From the NCBI RefSeq assembly GCF_029964055.1, contig NZ_CP124836.1:2542001-2606000 (forward strand): a DNA stretch of 64,000 nucleotides. The letters run 5' to 3'. The translations under genes were made by a program, and so were the position numbers. The DNA comes from Arthrobacter sp. EM1. Its GTDB lineage: Bacteria; Actinomycetota; Actinomycetes; Actinomycetales; Micrococcaceae. Below the pieces are notes generated by a model that saw only the letters and a program-made list of their open reading frames with translations, was not told the DNA's origin and did no database searches. Position 1 is the stretch's first letter, and each line of letters starts with the position of its first letter. Shown in pieces: positions 26,299 through 34,140 of this stretch.

Positions 26299-27836
26299 GC
26301 TTTTATCCTCACGCGCGGATCGAGTGCGGAATACGCCAGGTCCGCAATTAGGTTGAAGACCATGGCGGTCACAGCGACGCAGACAAAAACGCCCATCACC
26401 GGGTTCGGGTCGATGTGGGTAATTCCGTCCAGAAAAAGGAATCCCATGCCCCTGACGGAGAACACACTCTCCGTGATGACGGCGCCGCCGATCAGCGCGC
26501 CAATATCGAAAGCGACAATTGTGGCAATCGGAATCAATGCATTGCGGAACGCGTGCCCCATAATCACGGACCGTTCAGAGAGCCCCTTGGCCCGCGCGGT
26601 GCGGATGTAATCCATGTTCATGATTTCGAGCATCGAGGACCGGGTAAAGCGGGTGTAGCTGGCCAGTGACACGAGGATCAACGCCACGGTCGGCAAAATC
26701 AGGTGGGTGAAGGTGTCAAGGCTGAGCACCCAGAAGTCCCCTTCGATATTTGGGGTACCGGCGCCGATCGTGGCGATCGGGCGCCCCCTGACCCGACTGT
26801 TGCTGAAGTAACTGGGCCACGCCTGCATAAAGCGGTCCAACACCACAAGCGCTCCCACCAGGAACGCGGTGATACCCGCCGCCCGCATTGACTGTCCACG
26901 GTCGTATCCGCCCATAAAATAGCCGACGGCGACGCCTACCAGGACCGTGGCGAGAGCCAACAGGGCGATCATCAGCGCCGTTGCCTGGTCGAGCAGCGGT
27001 TGCACGGCGAAGTAGGAGATGACGCCCAGCGCCACCACAAGCAGTGCTGCCCGCAGGGCCCGGCGGTTCCGCAGGCCCGAAACCAGCACCGTCACAGCAA
27101 CTGCGATGCCGGCCCCGGCGACCGCGATCACAACAGGCCCCAGCCCCGGCGTCTTGAACCATTCTGTGGCGGAAAAATAGATGAGGACGAGAGTAACAGC
27201 CACAAAAACGGTGCCGCCCGTCACGAGCCTGCGCCGCAGCTCCCCTCCGACGGCGACCGCAACGATCACGCCGGCGACGGCGCCGATCCCCAAGGCTGTG
27301 GGGATCGGTATTTCGGGGTTTCGCAGGAAGTCGTTGAAGCCGATCGCGCCGTACTCCTTCAGGAGCACCGCTACCCAGAAGATCGGCAGGGAAAAGAACA
27401 GGAAGGCCATAAAGGTCACACCGTAGTCGAGCGCACTGTACTGCCGAAGTGCCGTAATGATGCCCAGCGTGATACCGATCAGGATGGCCAGGATGGTCGC
27501 TCCGGTGACAAGTGTCAGCGTCTGGACGAGTGCTATGCCGAGGGCTTCGGTAATGGGTTGACCCGAAACGCTTTTGCCCAAGTCGCAGGAACCGGCAAAA
27601 GGAACGAGGCACTGGGCGGCACCGGCCAGCCATTTGAAATACCTGACAGGGGCAGGGGTGTCGAGGTCCAGCAACTCCGTGCGGGCGTTCATCAACTGCT
27701 GCTTGTTGGGGGCGTTGCTGGCCCGCAGATCAGCCAGCGGATCACCTGAGGACGCTGTCAGGAGATAAACGAGAAAGGACGCTCCCAGAAGAATCAGTGC
27801 GGCCGTGACCAGCCGTCTGACGATATAGGTCACCAT
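26295..27836 (-). CDS. Peptide ABC transporter permease, DppB type, with large inserted membrane block (cluster 2)
   Basis: 513 residues against about 310 for a normal DppB. Residues 1-165 match the N-terminal half (YIVRRLVTAALILLGASFLVYLL). Residues 350-513 match the C-terminal half, with EAA loop RTARAKGLSERSVIMGHAF at 412-430 and end motif SALDPRVR. Between them (about 180-345) lie roughly six extra hydrophobic helices separated by short basic loops (GELRRRL, GLRNRRALR), with no frame break. The core should still form the channel with the DppC-type partner. The role of the insert is unknown. Translationally coupled to the next gene. Confidence 0.88.
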   Translation of the reverse strand: MVTYIVRRLVTAALILLGASFLVYLLTASSGDPLADLRASNAPNKQQLMNARTELLDLDTPAPVRYFKWLAGAAQCLVPFAGSCDLGKSVSGQPITEALGIALVQTLTLVTGATILAILIGITLGIITALRQYSALDYGVTFMAFLFFSLPIFWVAVLLKEYGAIGFNDFLRNPEIPIPTALGIGAVAGVIVAVAVGGELRRRLVTGGTVFVAVTLVLIYFSATEWFKTPGLGPVVIAVAGAGIAVAVTVLVSGLRNRRALRAALLVVALGVISYFAVQPLLDQATALMIALLALATVLVGVAVGYFMGGYDRGQSMRAAGITAFLVGALVVLDRFMQAWPSYFSNSRVRGRPIATIGAGTPNIEGDFWVLSLDTFTHLILPTVALILVSLASYTRFTRSSMLEIMNMDYIRTARAKGLSERSVIMGHAFRNALIPIATIVAFDIGALIGGAVITESVFSVRGMGFLFLDGITHIDPNPVMGVFVCVAVTAMVFNLIADLAYSALDPRVRIKA

Positions 27837-27951
27837 TATGTATAAGCCTCAGGATCCAGGTCCGGGTCAGTCCGGGCCAATCGCAGAATCGCGCCGTGCC
27901 CCGGCCTTCAAATGCCAGTGGAGCCGGCAAAGTGCCGGTGGGTAGTCAGAA

Positions 27952-27984
27952 GGCGCCGGGGCCATAAAACTCGGCCCCGGCGCC
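27952..27984 (-). terminator. Stem-loop after the cluster-2 binding-protein gene
   Basis: Perfect 12-bp stem GGCGCCGGGGCC (27952-27963) with GGCCCCGGCGCC (27973-27984), loop 9 nt. It lies 33 nt past the binding-protein stop and about 115 nt before the permease start. No T-run. Confidence 0.6.
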
Positions 27985-28017
27985 CCCCGCTAGGCGATTT
28001 GTTCGCTCAGCGTTGGA

Positions 28018-29802
28018 TTACTTCCGGGACCAGTCCCAGACATTCCACCAGACGCCGGTCTGGTTCGGCATTGCGGTCACCCCGGTGATCTGGTCAGAGG
28101 ATGCCTTGACATCCGGTGACTGGAACAGCGGAACGCCATACGCGGACTTCCAGATGGCCGCGTCAATTTTGGTCTGAAGCTCATCCTGCTTCGATTTATC
28201 CGTGGTGACGATCAATTCGTCCATGGCTTTGTCGGCTTCGGGATCAGAGAACAAGTTGAAGTTCGATCCACCTCCGGTTTTGAAGATCTGGGGAGTCCCC
28301 GAGACACCAACACCGGAGTTGATCCACCCGAAGATGGTCGCATCATAAGAGCCGTCGCCAAGGCTTGAGCTCCAGTCCGCTTTTCCGAGGCCGCCGTCGA
28401 CAATCTTGAATCCTGCCTTCGTGGCGGACTCACGGATCAGCGAATAAGCATCCACCCGGTTGGGGTTGTCCTTGTTGTACATGATGCGGATCTCCGGCGT
28501 AGCACCGTTGAGGAGCTTTTTGGCACCGTCAATATCGACATCCTGGTACATCGACGACCCGTTCTTGGCAGCCGAGTCAGCGTAGGCGGCCTGGGCCGGC
28601 ACAAAGATCTGCGAGTCGAGCGGCTTGGCCTGCGGATCGATCTTCTTGATGATCTTGTCCACAATGTCCTTGCGCGGAACTGTCTTCAAAAACGCTTCGC
28701 GAACGCTCTTCTCCGCCAGGGGGCCGGAGAAGTTCAGGTCAAGGTGATCGTAGGAGAGCTGGTTGCCCAAGAGCAGGTTGACCCCGCTGAGGGCCTTGAT
28801 CTGGTCCACGGTGTCCGCTGAAGCCTGCGGATTGATAATGTCCACTTCGCCGTTTTTCAGTGCCTGCACCTGGGCCGGGGCAGCGCCGATGGTCCGGACC
28901 ACGATTTCGTCCAGCTTCGGAGCGGGGCCCCAGTTGTAATCCTTGTTGCGGACCAGGGTGACTGACTGTTCCGGCACCACGGATTTGATGATGTAGGGAC
29001 CGTTGGAGAGGTACAGGCTCGGGTCGCTGGGCAGCGTCTTCGACTCAAACCCGGTGCTCCAGAAATCAGCGACGGCCTTCAAGCCCTCGTTGACCGGCTG
29101 CGGTGACTTGCTGTCCCCGCGCTTAATACCCTTGAGCAGATCCACCAGGGCCTGTGCGTCTTTCAGGCCCGCTTGCTTGGCCACTACATGGGCGGGAATA
29201 TCGACGCCGCCGTTACCCGGGAAGCTGTACGCCAGTTCCCAATCGGAAAATGGCTTGGAATACTTGAGCGTCAGGCTCCGCCCGTCACTCCCGAGCTCGG
29301 GGAAGTCCGTCAGGTTCAACCCGGAAGTATCGGCCGCCGTCTTGAAATAGGTGGTGCCTGTCTTGGCTTCAGCATCGGCGTCGTCGTAGTATCCGGAACC
29401 TGAGGCCCAGGAAAGCAGAAGATCGGCGGCGCTCACCTGCGTGCCATCCGACCACTTCACCCCTTCGTTGACGGTGTACTTGACCGTCAACGGATTGTCG
29501 GAGAGTTTCTCGTACTTGCCGAACTTTTCGTTTTTGACGATGTTCAGTTTGTCGTCGATGTAAATGAAGCTGGAGTGGGTGGCGTAACCGACGTGTCCGT
29601 TCACGTCGGAGTTGCCATCCGCCGTTCCGGAGTTGAAGCTGCTGAAGCCGTTGGTTTCGGCAACAGCAACAGAGCCGCCCTGCTGGCCTCCAGCCGCAGC
29701 ACTGGTGGGGGTTGTCCCGCCACTGTTGCCGGCGCAGGCACTGAGTGCCAGCGCAGCAGCTGCTGCCACGCCCACTGCTTTGGAAATACGACCGAAGCGC
29801 AT
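28018..29802 (-). CDS. Peptide ABC transporter substrate-binding lipoprotein (cluster 2)
   Basis: 594 residues, solute-binding protein family 5. The signal peptide MRFGRISKAVGVAAAAALAL ends in LSAC. Family features are VKYTVNEGVKWSDGTQVSAADLLLSW, SNGPYIIKSV and the C-terminal KSAYGVPLFQSPD. It is a diverged paralogue of the 20745-22382 protein, and both begin with the same AGGAGGCGGA-ATG leader and similar first ten residues. It is the first gene of cluster 2. Ligand unknown. Confidence 0.92.
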   Translation of the reverse strand: MRFGRISKAVGVAAAAALALSACAGNSGGTTPTSAAAGGQQGGSVAVAETNGFSSFNSGTADGNSDVNGHVGYATHSSFIYIDDKLNIVKNEKFGKYEKLSDNPLTVKYTVNEGVKWSDGTQVSAADLLLSWASGSGYYDDADAEAKTGTTYFKTAADTSGLNLTDFPELGSDGRSLTLKYSKPFSDWELAYSFPGNGGVDIPAHVVAKQAGLKDAQALVDLLKGIKRGDSKSPQPVNEGLKAVADFWSTGFESKTLPSDPSLYLSNGPYIIKSVVPEQSVTLVRNKDYNWGPAPKLDEIVVRTIGAAPAQVQALKNGEVDIINPQASADTVDQIKALSGVNLLLGNQLSYDHLDLNFSGPLAEKSVREAFLKTVPRKDIVDKIIKKIDPQAKPLDSQIFVPAQAAYADSAAKNGSSMYQDVDIDGAKKLLNGATPEIRIMYNKDNPNRVDAYSLIRESATKAGFKIVDGGLGKADWSSSLGDGSYDATIFGWINSGVGVSGTPQIFKTGGGSNFNLFSDPEADKAMDELIVTTDKSKQDELQTKIDAAIWKSAYGVPLFQSPDVKASSDQITGVTAMPNQTGVWWNVWDWSRK

Positions 29803-30053
29803 TCCGCCTCCTTGTTATAGGTGTGGTTGTGATCGGCGCCCGAGGCACCGGTCAGACGTCCGCACTCCCCCAGCGGCAGTGTGGTTCGTCTCACATGGGA
29901 TGAAGCGTAAACCCAAAACCAGGCAAAGGGAGGGAAAGTTGACCACCAGTAAAGTTCGTTATCGAGCTGCAACAATCTGCTCCGCGCCAAGGCCGGAATT
30001 CCACCAATTCCTTGACGCGGTTTGTTCTCGCCGCTAACGTGCACGGGCACAAA

Positions 30054-30083
30054 AGAAGCCCCGATTCTGAAATCGGGGCTTCT
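30054..30083 (-). terminator. Rho-independent terminator with no intact gene before it
   Basis: 13-bp stem AGAAGCCCCGATT (30054-30066) with AATCGGGGCTTCT (30071-30083), 4-nt loop, followed on the minus strand by TTTTG. It lies just past the ychF 3'-end fragment, as if it were the former terminator of ychF. Confidence 0.75.
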
Positions 30084-30121
30084 CAAGTTAGACCTGCTGA
30101 CCTGATGAATTCACCAGGCCA

Positions 30122-30151
30122 TCACACGTTGAAGCTGAACTCCACCACGTT
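30122..30151 (-). pseudogene. Duplicate of the last codons of ychF (possible attachment-site scar)
   Basis: Minus-strand reading gives NVVEFSFNV then stop, against DVVEFRFNV and stop at the end of intact ychF (32964-32993). 25 of 30 bases match, including a perfect 16-base core (30135-30150 and 32977-32992). Codons further upstream do not resemble ychF. Confidence 0.55.
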
Positions 30152-30325
30152 CCGTAAGCGAATAACTTCTGTTCGGAGCGGTTCCGAGCAGGAGCCAGGT
30201 GGATTCCATGCCCCGGCCGTCAGCAATGAACCCACTTCAGAATCCATCCGACTCTCTAGCGCTGTATTCGGAAGGCCAGGCTCGCCCACTTGAGCCGTGG
30301 CCTTCGCATTCAGCGCTCAGTTTCA

Positions 30326-30994
30326 TCATCTCGGCCGCGTCTGGAAGGCGGTGCTGGGCAGATCCTTCTCGCCATCGACGATCGCGTTGATGATCCGCGC
30401 TGCAACGAGGTCTGGATCCAGCGGCGCTCCGAATCGCGGCGCTGACCCGGCGATCGGGTGCTCGGACAGCGCGGTGCCTGTGTGGCCTGGGCGGGCATCC
30501 ACGAGTCGGATGCCCGCGCGACGATACTCGCGCGCCGCTGCGACAACAAAAGCCGCGAGCCCAGCTTTCGACGCCGAGTATGCTGCCAGACCGGCGACGG
30601 GTGTCTCAGCGACAACGCCGCTCAGTGTTACCACGAAGGGCTCCCGGCCGTCATGTGCCGAGGCCGCGAGGTAGGGCTGGCTCTGGGTAATGAGCTGGAT
30701 CGCACTGGTCGTGTTCACAGCGAACAGTTCGTCCACCGTGGCGGGTTCAAGGTCTGATGCGGAGCCGAAGGCGACGACCCCGGACGCAACCACCAGCCCG
30801 TCGAGACGTCCGTGCTGCGCATTCGTGGCATCCAGCACCTCCCGAATCACAGAAGGTGAACGTAGATCGTGCCCAGCAGACTTTGACGACCGGGCAACAA
30901 TGGCGCCGCTACTCTCCAGCTGATCGGCGATCCGCGAGCCGAGCCCGCCGGTGGCGCCGACTACCAGAACAACCGCACCCTGAAGATTCGTCAT
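30326..30994 (-). CDS. Short-chain dehydrogenase/reductase
   Basis: 222-residue SDR. The nucleotide-binding glycine motif is GATGGLGSR (13-21). The core shows VVASGVV (NAG-like position) and a catalytic Ser in TLSGVV with Tyr-Lys in YSASKAG. The C-terminal PGHTGTAL fits the family. NAD(P)-dependent oxidoreductase; substrate unknown. TAGGAT lies 7 nt before ATG 30994, so it may be leaderless. It sits within the 2.8-kb patch bounded by the ychF 3'-end duplicate, isolated from any operon. Confidence 0.85.
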   Translation of the reverse strand: MTNLQGAVVLVVGATGGLGSRIADQLESSGAIVARSSKSAGHDLRSPSVIREVLDATNAQHGRLDGLVVASGVVAFGSASDLEPATVDELFAVNTTSAIQLITQSQPYLAASAHDGREPFVVTLSGVVAETPVAGLAAYSASKAGLAAFVVAAAREYRRAGIRLVDARPGHTGTALSEHPIAGSAPRFGAPLDPDLVAARIINAIVDGEKDLPSTAFQTRPR

Positions 30995-31503
30995 GGGGTA
31001 GATCCTAAATCACGTGCGGCAGGCAGCCCAGCCCGAGTCGGTTTGCTGAGGTTGGACGACTGCGGTATTCCCCAGACAGCGATGCAAGCTTCACGCGCAC
31101 CCCCGGCGTGAAGCGCCCCAAGTTTCATGCCACAGCCTTGAGATTTGGAGAGATGTATGTCATGCCCCGCGGCCGCGCACCCCTTGGTGCTGCAATTTAT
31201 GGGCATCCGCGGCACCGACGCACACCCGCGTGTTACACAATAAGCACACCGAACCCACGGATGCTCAAATCGCACAAACACAATCGGCCCCATGCCGAAG
31301 CAGCGCGGCAGTCTCAATAATTCATTGAGCTGTGCAAGGTAAATGATCCATCGGGGGCATCCGGCTCCGGCTCGGTCCGGATAGGCATGTCCTTGAGAAC
31401 CCGATTGAACCAACTTCGTTATTGGAAGGGACACAGTGGTACCTCTTCTTTTCGACGGCGGCCGCTGAATGTGACCGCCCAGACGGCAGCCAGCTGCTCC
31501 GCC
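30995..31503. other. Stretch without recognisable gene
   Basis: About 500 bp with lower G/C than its surroundings and no reading frame with convincing codon use on either strand. It contains an isolated GGCATGTCC (31384-31392) like the repeats near 12-13 kb. It may be degraded coding sequence. Confidence 0.4.
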
Positions 31504-31659
31504 CTATCGTGCGATGGGGAGGATCGGGTATGAATAGCCGCCCCACCAGTAGGGGGCAAAGCCGAAGTAGCTGTACGAGTTCTGGTGGTACTTTTTGTCG
31601 TTGACCAGTTCTGGGTCGTACGGCGGTGCACCGGCCACCCGCTCCTTAGTTTGTGCCAT
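31504..31659 (-). CDS. Small protein of 51 residues, unknown
   Basis: ATG at 31659 to TAG at 31504. The protein starts MAQTKERVAGAPPYDPELV and ends in an aromatic-rich tail with YFGFAPYWWGGY followed by SYPILPIAR. About three quarters of third positions are G or C, which fits real coding. The Tyr/Trp-rich tail could lie at a membrane. No clear ribosome-binding site is seen. It could also be the surviving C-terminus of a longer gene. Family not recognised. Confidence 0.45.
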   Translation of the reverse strand: MAQTKERVAGAPPYDPELVNDKKYHQNSYSYFGFAPYWWGGYSYPILPIAR

Positions 31660-31690
31660 TAACGCCGGCCGTGACTGGGCACGCGGGCTC

Positions 31691-31870
31691 TTAGCCGAAC
31701 GCTCCGACTCCGTCGATCGACGGAGCGGGCTCCTTGAGGTCCTTGACGGGCTCGGTTTCGACCCGGCGCCGGACGGCGATGTCGTCCAGGTGCGGCGGTG
31801 CCCATTCCGCGATGCTGCACGGCGTCACCCGCAGGTGGTCTGCTCGGTCCACCTTGGACTCGTGCAACAG
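31691..31870 (-). pseudogene. C-terminal gene fragment
   Basis: An open frame of 59 codons ends at TAA 31691-31693 with coherent protein-like sequence (HLDDIAVRRRV, then ETEPVKDLKEPAPSIDG). A TAA at 31871-31873 interrupts the same frame, and upstream of it the frame again looks coding (THVRRRVAVAVA). It may start at GTG 31852 as a 53-residue protein, or be a gene broken by a stop. Family not recognised. Confidence 0.35.
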
Positions 31871-31943
31871 TTACGCGACGGCGACGGCGACGCGCCGCCG
31901 GACGTGCGTCTGCTCCCCTTTGTTCAACCAAGTCTGTGCGTCA

Positions 31944-32204
31944 TTACCCTGACCTGATTCGTCCACCGCCACCGAACCGATTGATGTTAGGCTCCGGGCT
32001 TGGATCGATAGCGGTGACGGTGCCGCCCTGTCCTTCGACCATTAGCGGACGACCACACCCGATGCAAGGCGCCGCGCAGCAAGGAAAGAGCGGTTGGCAC
32101 CCGAGGGTCTCGGCTACCAGGTCACTCTCGCAAGCCTGCTGAGCGGTCCGGTGCATCCTCATGGTGATGTGGCTCCTGCAGGGATCGGGAGAGCATAATG
32201 TCAC
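31944..32204 (-). other. Cysteine-rich open frame of uncertain reality
   Basis: Up to 86 codons with CQPLFPCCAAPCIGCGRP, a possible metal-binding cluster, and a Gly/Arg tail. Third-position G/C is clearly lower than in neighbouring genes, so it may be foreign, decaying or not coding. No ribosome-binding site stands out. Confidence 0.25.
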
Positions 32205-32301
32205 CGAGGACGAAGACCCACAGGGTTTTTGGCCGCTTCCGGCGTCGCTTTCCCAAGAAAGGTATCGGTGCCGTGCCGCAAGTCAGCGAGGAGGCTGGGC
32301 A

Positions 32302-32664
32302 ATGTCGACTACAACTGATGTTCAGGTGCGCCGGGTCTATGATCCGATCAGCGACGACGACGGCGTCCGGGTTCTGGTAGACCACATCTGGCCCCGCGGG
32401 ATGACCAAGGCCAAGGCGGCACTGGACGAGTGGTGCAAAGACGTCTCCCCGTCAACGGAGCTGCGCAAATGGTACGGCCACGACCCTGCCAAGTTCGACG
32501 AGTTTGCCAAGCGCTACAAGGCCGAGCTTAAAGAACCCGCCCGGGCGCAGGCGCTTAACCATCTGAGCGAACTCGCCAAGGACCAACGGCTGACGTTGCT
32601 GACGGCAACCAAAGCCGCCGACATCAGTGAGGCCCATGTCTTGGCCGACCTGATCGGACGGTAG
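32302..32664 (+). CDS. DUF488 family protein (YeaO-like)
   Basis: 120 residues. Typical DUF488 features are VRRVYDP, VLVDHIWPRGMTK and a C-terminal LTLLTATK segment, with WYGHDPAKFDEFAKRY in the middle. Function in the family is not established; some members have been linked to stress or heavy metals. The ATG at 32302 is chosen because GAGGAGG lies 8 nt upstream; in-frame codons further upstream lack a site. It is the last gene of the patch bounded by the duplicated ychF end. Confidence 0.85.
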   Translation: MSTTTDVQVRRVYDPISDDDGVRVLVDHIWPRGMTKAKAALDEWCKDVSPSTELRKWYGHDPAKFDEFAKRYKAELKEPARAQALNHLSELAKDQRLTLLTATKAADISEAHVLADLIGR

Positions 32665-32903
32665 CCAAGGTGCATCCGGCGCACCTCAGGAGAAGGAGTT
32701 CCGGAAGGAACCGATCCATGACTTGGAACCGGACAACCACTGACGCGTCCGGAGCTGGAGACTGACCCGGATTTGGTTGACTCGAGACCTTAGACCGACG
32801 AGGGGACGTCCGGTTAATTGGTTCTGGGACTTGACCTTGGGCCGTCATTCTTTGTACGGCAAACATGCTGACAACATCGGTGGCAACCGGTCTCAGAAAG
32901 CGC

Positions 32904-32937
32904 ATGGCCGCCAAGAACATGTGTTCTTGGCGGCCAT
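32904..32937. terminator. Near-perfect palindrome downstream of ychF
   Basis: 16-base arms (32904-32919 and 32922-32937) pair exactly around a TG centre. It lies 27 nt beyond the ychF stop. It has no long T-run, but CTTTC follows on the minus strand. It likely terminates ychF. The rest of 32665-32963 holds nothing I can identify. Confidence 0.7.
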
Positions 32938-32963
32938 CGCAAAAGGTCTCGTGAGGTCAGGAA

Positions 32964-34049
32964 CTACACATTGAACCTGAACTCCACCACGTCGCCGTCG
33001 GCCATGACGTATTCCTTGCCTTCGATCCGGACCTTGCCCCGGGACTTCGCCTCGGCCATGGAACCGGCTTCGATGAGATCGTTGAAGGAGACGACCTCGG
33101 CCTTAATGAATCCGCGCTGGAAATCAGAATGGATCACACCGGCGGCCTGCGGGGCCGTATCACCCTGGTGGATGGTCCACGCCCGGGTTTCCTTGGGGCC
33201 GGCCGTCAGGTAAGTCTGGAGTCCAAGGGTGTGGAAGCCGACGCGCGCCAGCTGGTCGAGTCCGGATTCGTCCTGGCCGTTCAGTTCCAGCATCTCGCGG
33301 GCTTCCTCCTCGTCCAGTTCCACGAGGTCGGACTCGAGCTTGGCGTCGAGGAAGATGGCGTCTGCCGGGGCAACCATGGCCCGCAGTTCTTCCTGCTTCT
33401 CGGGGCTGCCGAGGATACCTTCGTCCGCGTTGAAAACGTAGATAAATGGCTTGGCCGTGAGGAGGCTGAGCTCCCTGAGGTGTTCCATCTCCAGCTTGTC
33501 GCTCTTGACCGAGGAGAAGATGGTGTCGCCGCGTTCCAGGACGGCCTGGGCCGCCTGGATGGCTGCAAGTTCAGCCGCTTCCCGCTTCTTGATCTTGACT
33601 TCTTTTTCGATCCGGGGAATTGCATTTTCAATGGTCTGCAAGTCAGCCAGGATCAGTTCGGTGTTGATGGTCTCCATGTCGGAGCGGGGATCCACCTTGC
33701 CGTCGACGTGGATGACGTCGGGATCAGCGAACACACGGACAACCTGCGCGATGGCCTCGGCCTCGCGGATGTTGGCAAGGAACTTGTTTCCCAGGCCTTC
33801 GCCCTCCGACGCGCCCTTGACGATACCGGCGATGTCCACAAACGACACCGGAGCCGGCAGCAGACGCTGGGACCCAAAGACGGCGGCCAGCTTGGCGAGC
33901 CGCGGGTCCGGCAGGTTGACCACACCAACGTTGGGCTCGATCGTGGCGAACGGGTAGTTCGCTGCGAGCACCTGGTTGCGGGTCAGTGCGTTGAAAAGAG
34001 TTGATTTGCCGACGTTGGGCAGTCCGACGATGCCAATAGTAAGAGCCAC
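32964..34049 (-). CDS. ychF: Redox-regulated ATPase YchF (Obg-like)
   Basis: 361 residues from GTG 34049 (VALTIGIVG). P-loop GLPNVGKST at 9-17; the TGS domain ends the protein with ADGDVVEFRFNV. YchF/OLA1 proteins are ATPases of the Obg superfamily that bind ribosomes. In-frame codons continue upstream to 34184 but those residues do not resemble the family. TAGAAT lies 8 nt before GTG, suggesting a nearly leaderless message. Its last 30 bp recur at 30122-30151. Confidence 0.95.
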   Translation of the reverse strand: MALTIGIVGLPNVGKSTLFNALTRNQVLAANYPFATIEPNVGVVNLPDPRLAKLAAVFGSQRLLPAPVSFVDIAGIVKGASEGEGLGNKFLANIREAEAIAQVVRVFADPDVIHVDGKVDPRSDMETINTELILADLQTIENAIPRIEKEVKIKKREAAELAAIQAAQAVLERGDTIFSSVKSDKLEMEHLRELSLLTAKPFIYVFNADEGILGSPEKQEELRAMVAPADAIFLDAKLESDLVELDEEEAREMLELNGQDESGLDQLARVGFHTLGLQTYLTAGPKETRAWTIHQGDTAPQAAGVIHSDFQRGFIKAEVVSFNDLIEAGSMAEAKSRGKVRIEGKEYVMADGDVVEFRFNV

Positions 34050-34140
34050 GAGGACCAATTCTACCCGCTTGCGGCCCGGGACCGGGACCGCTGCCGGGAG
34101 TCGGACGCAAACTGTCACAGGGGCATGCCAGAGTGAAGGC

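Larger units (their letters stand above)
29803..30325. other. Non-coding stretch upstream of cluster 2, with terminator and ychF 3'-end fragment
   Basis: No convincing gene is visible. It holds the upstream control region of the cluster-2 binding protein, an inverted repeat GGAATT-N5-AATTCC (29995-30011) that could be an operator, a hairpin terminator (30054-30083) and a short duplicate of the ychF 3' end (30122-30151). Confidence 0.5.

Noticed and set aside
29803..30325. tRNA or other structured RNA gene
   Set aside because: Only simple hairpins were found; no cloverleaf or T-loop GTTCNANNC context with acceptor pairing.
30326..32664. Intact mobile element with integrase or transposase
   Set aside because: No reading frame with integrase or transposase motifs was seen on either strand; only the duplicated ychF end suggests past integration.
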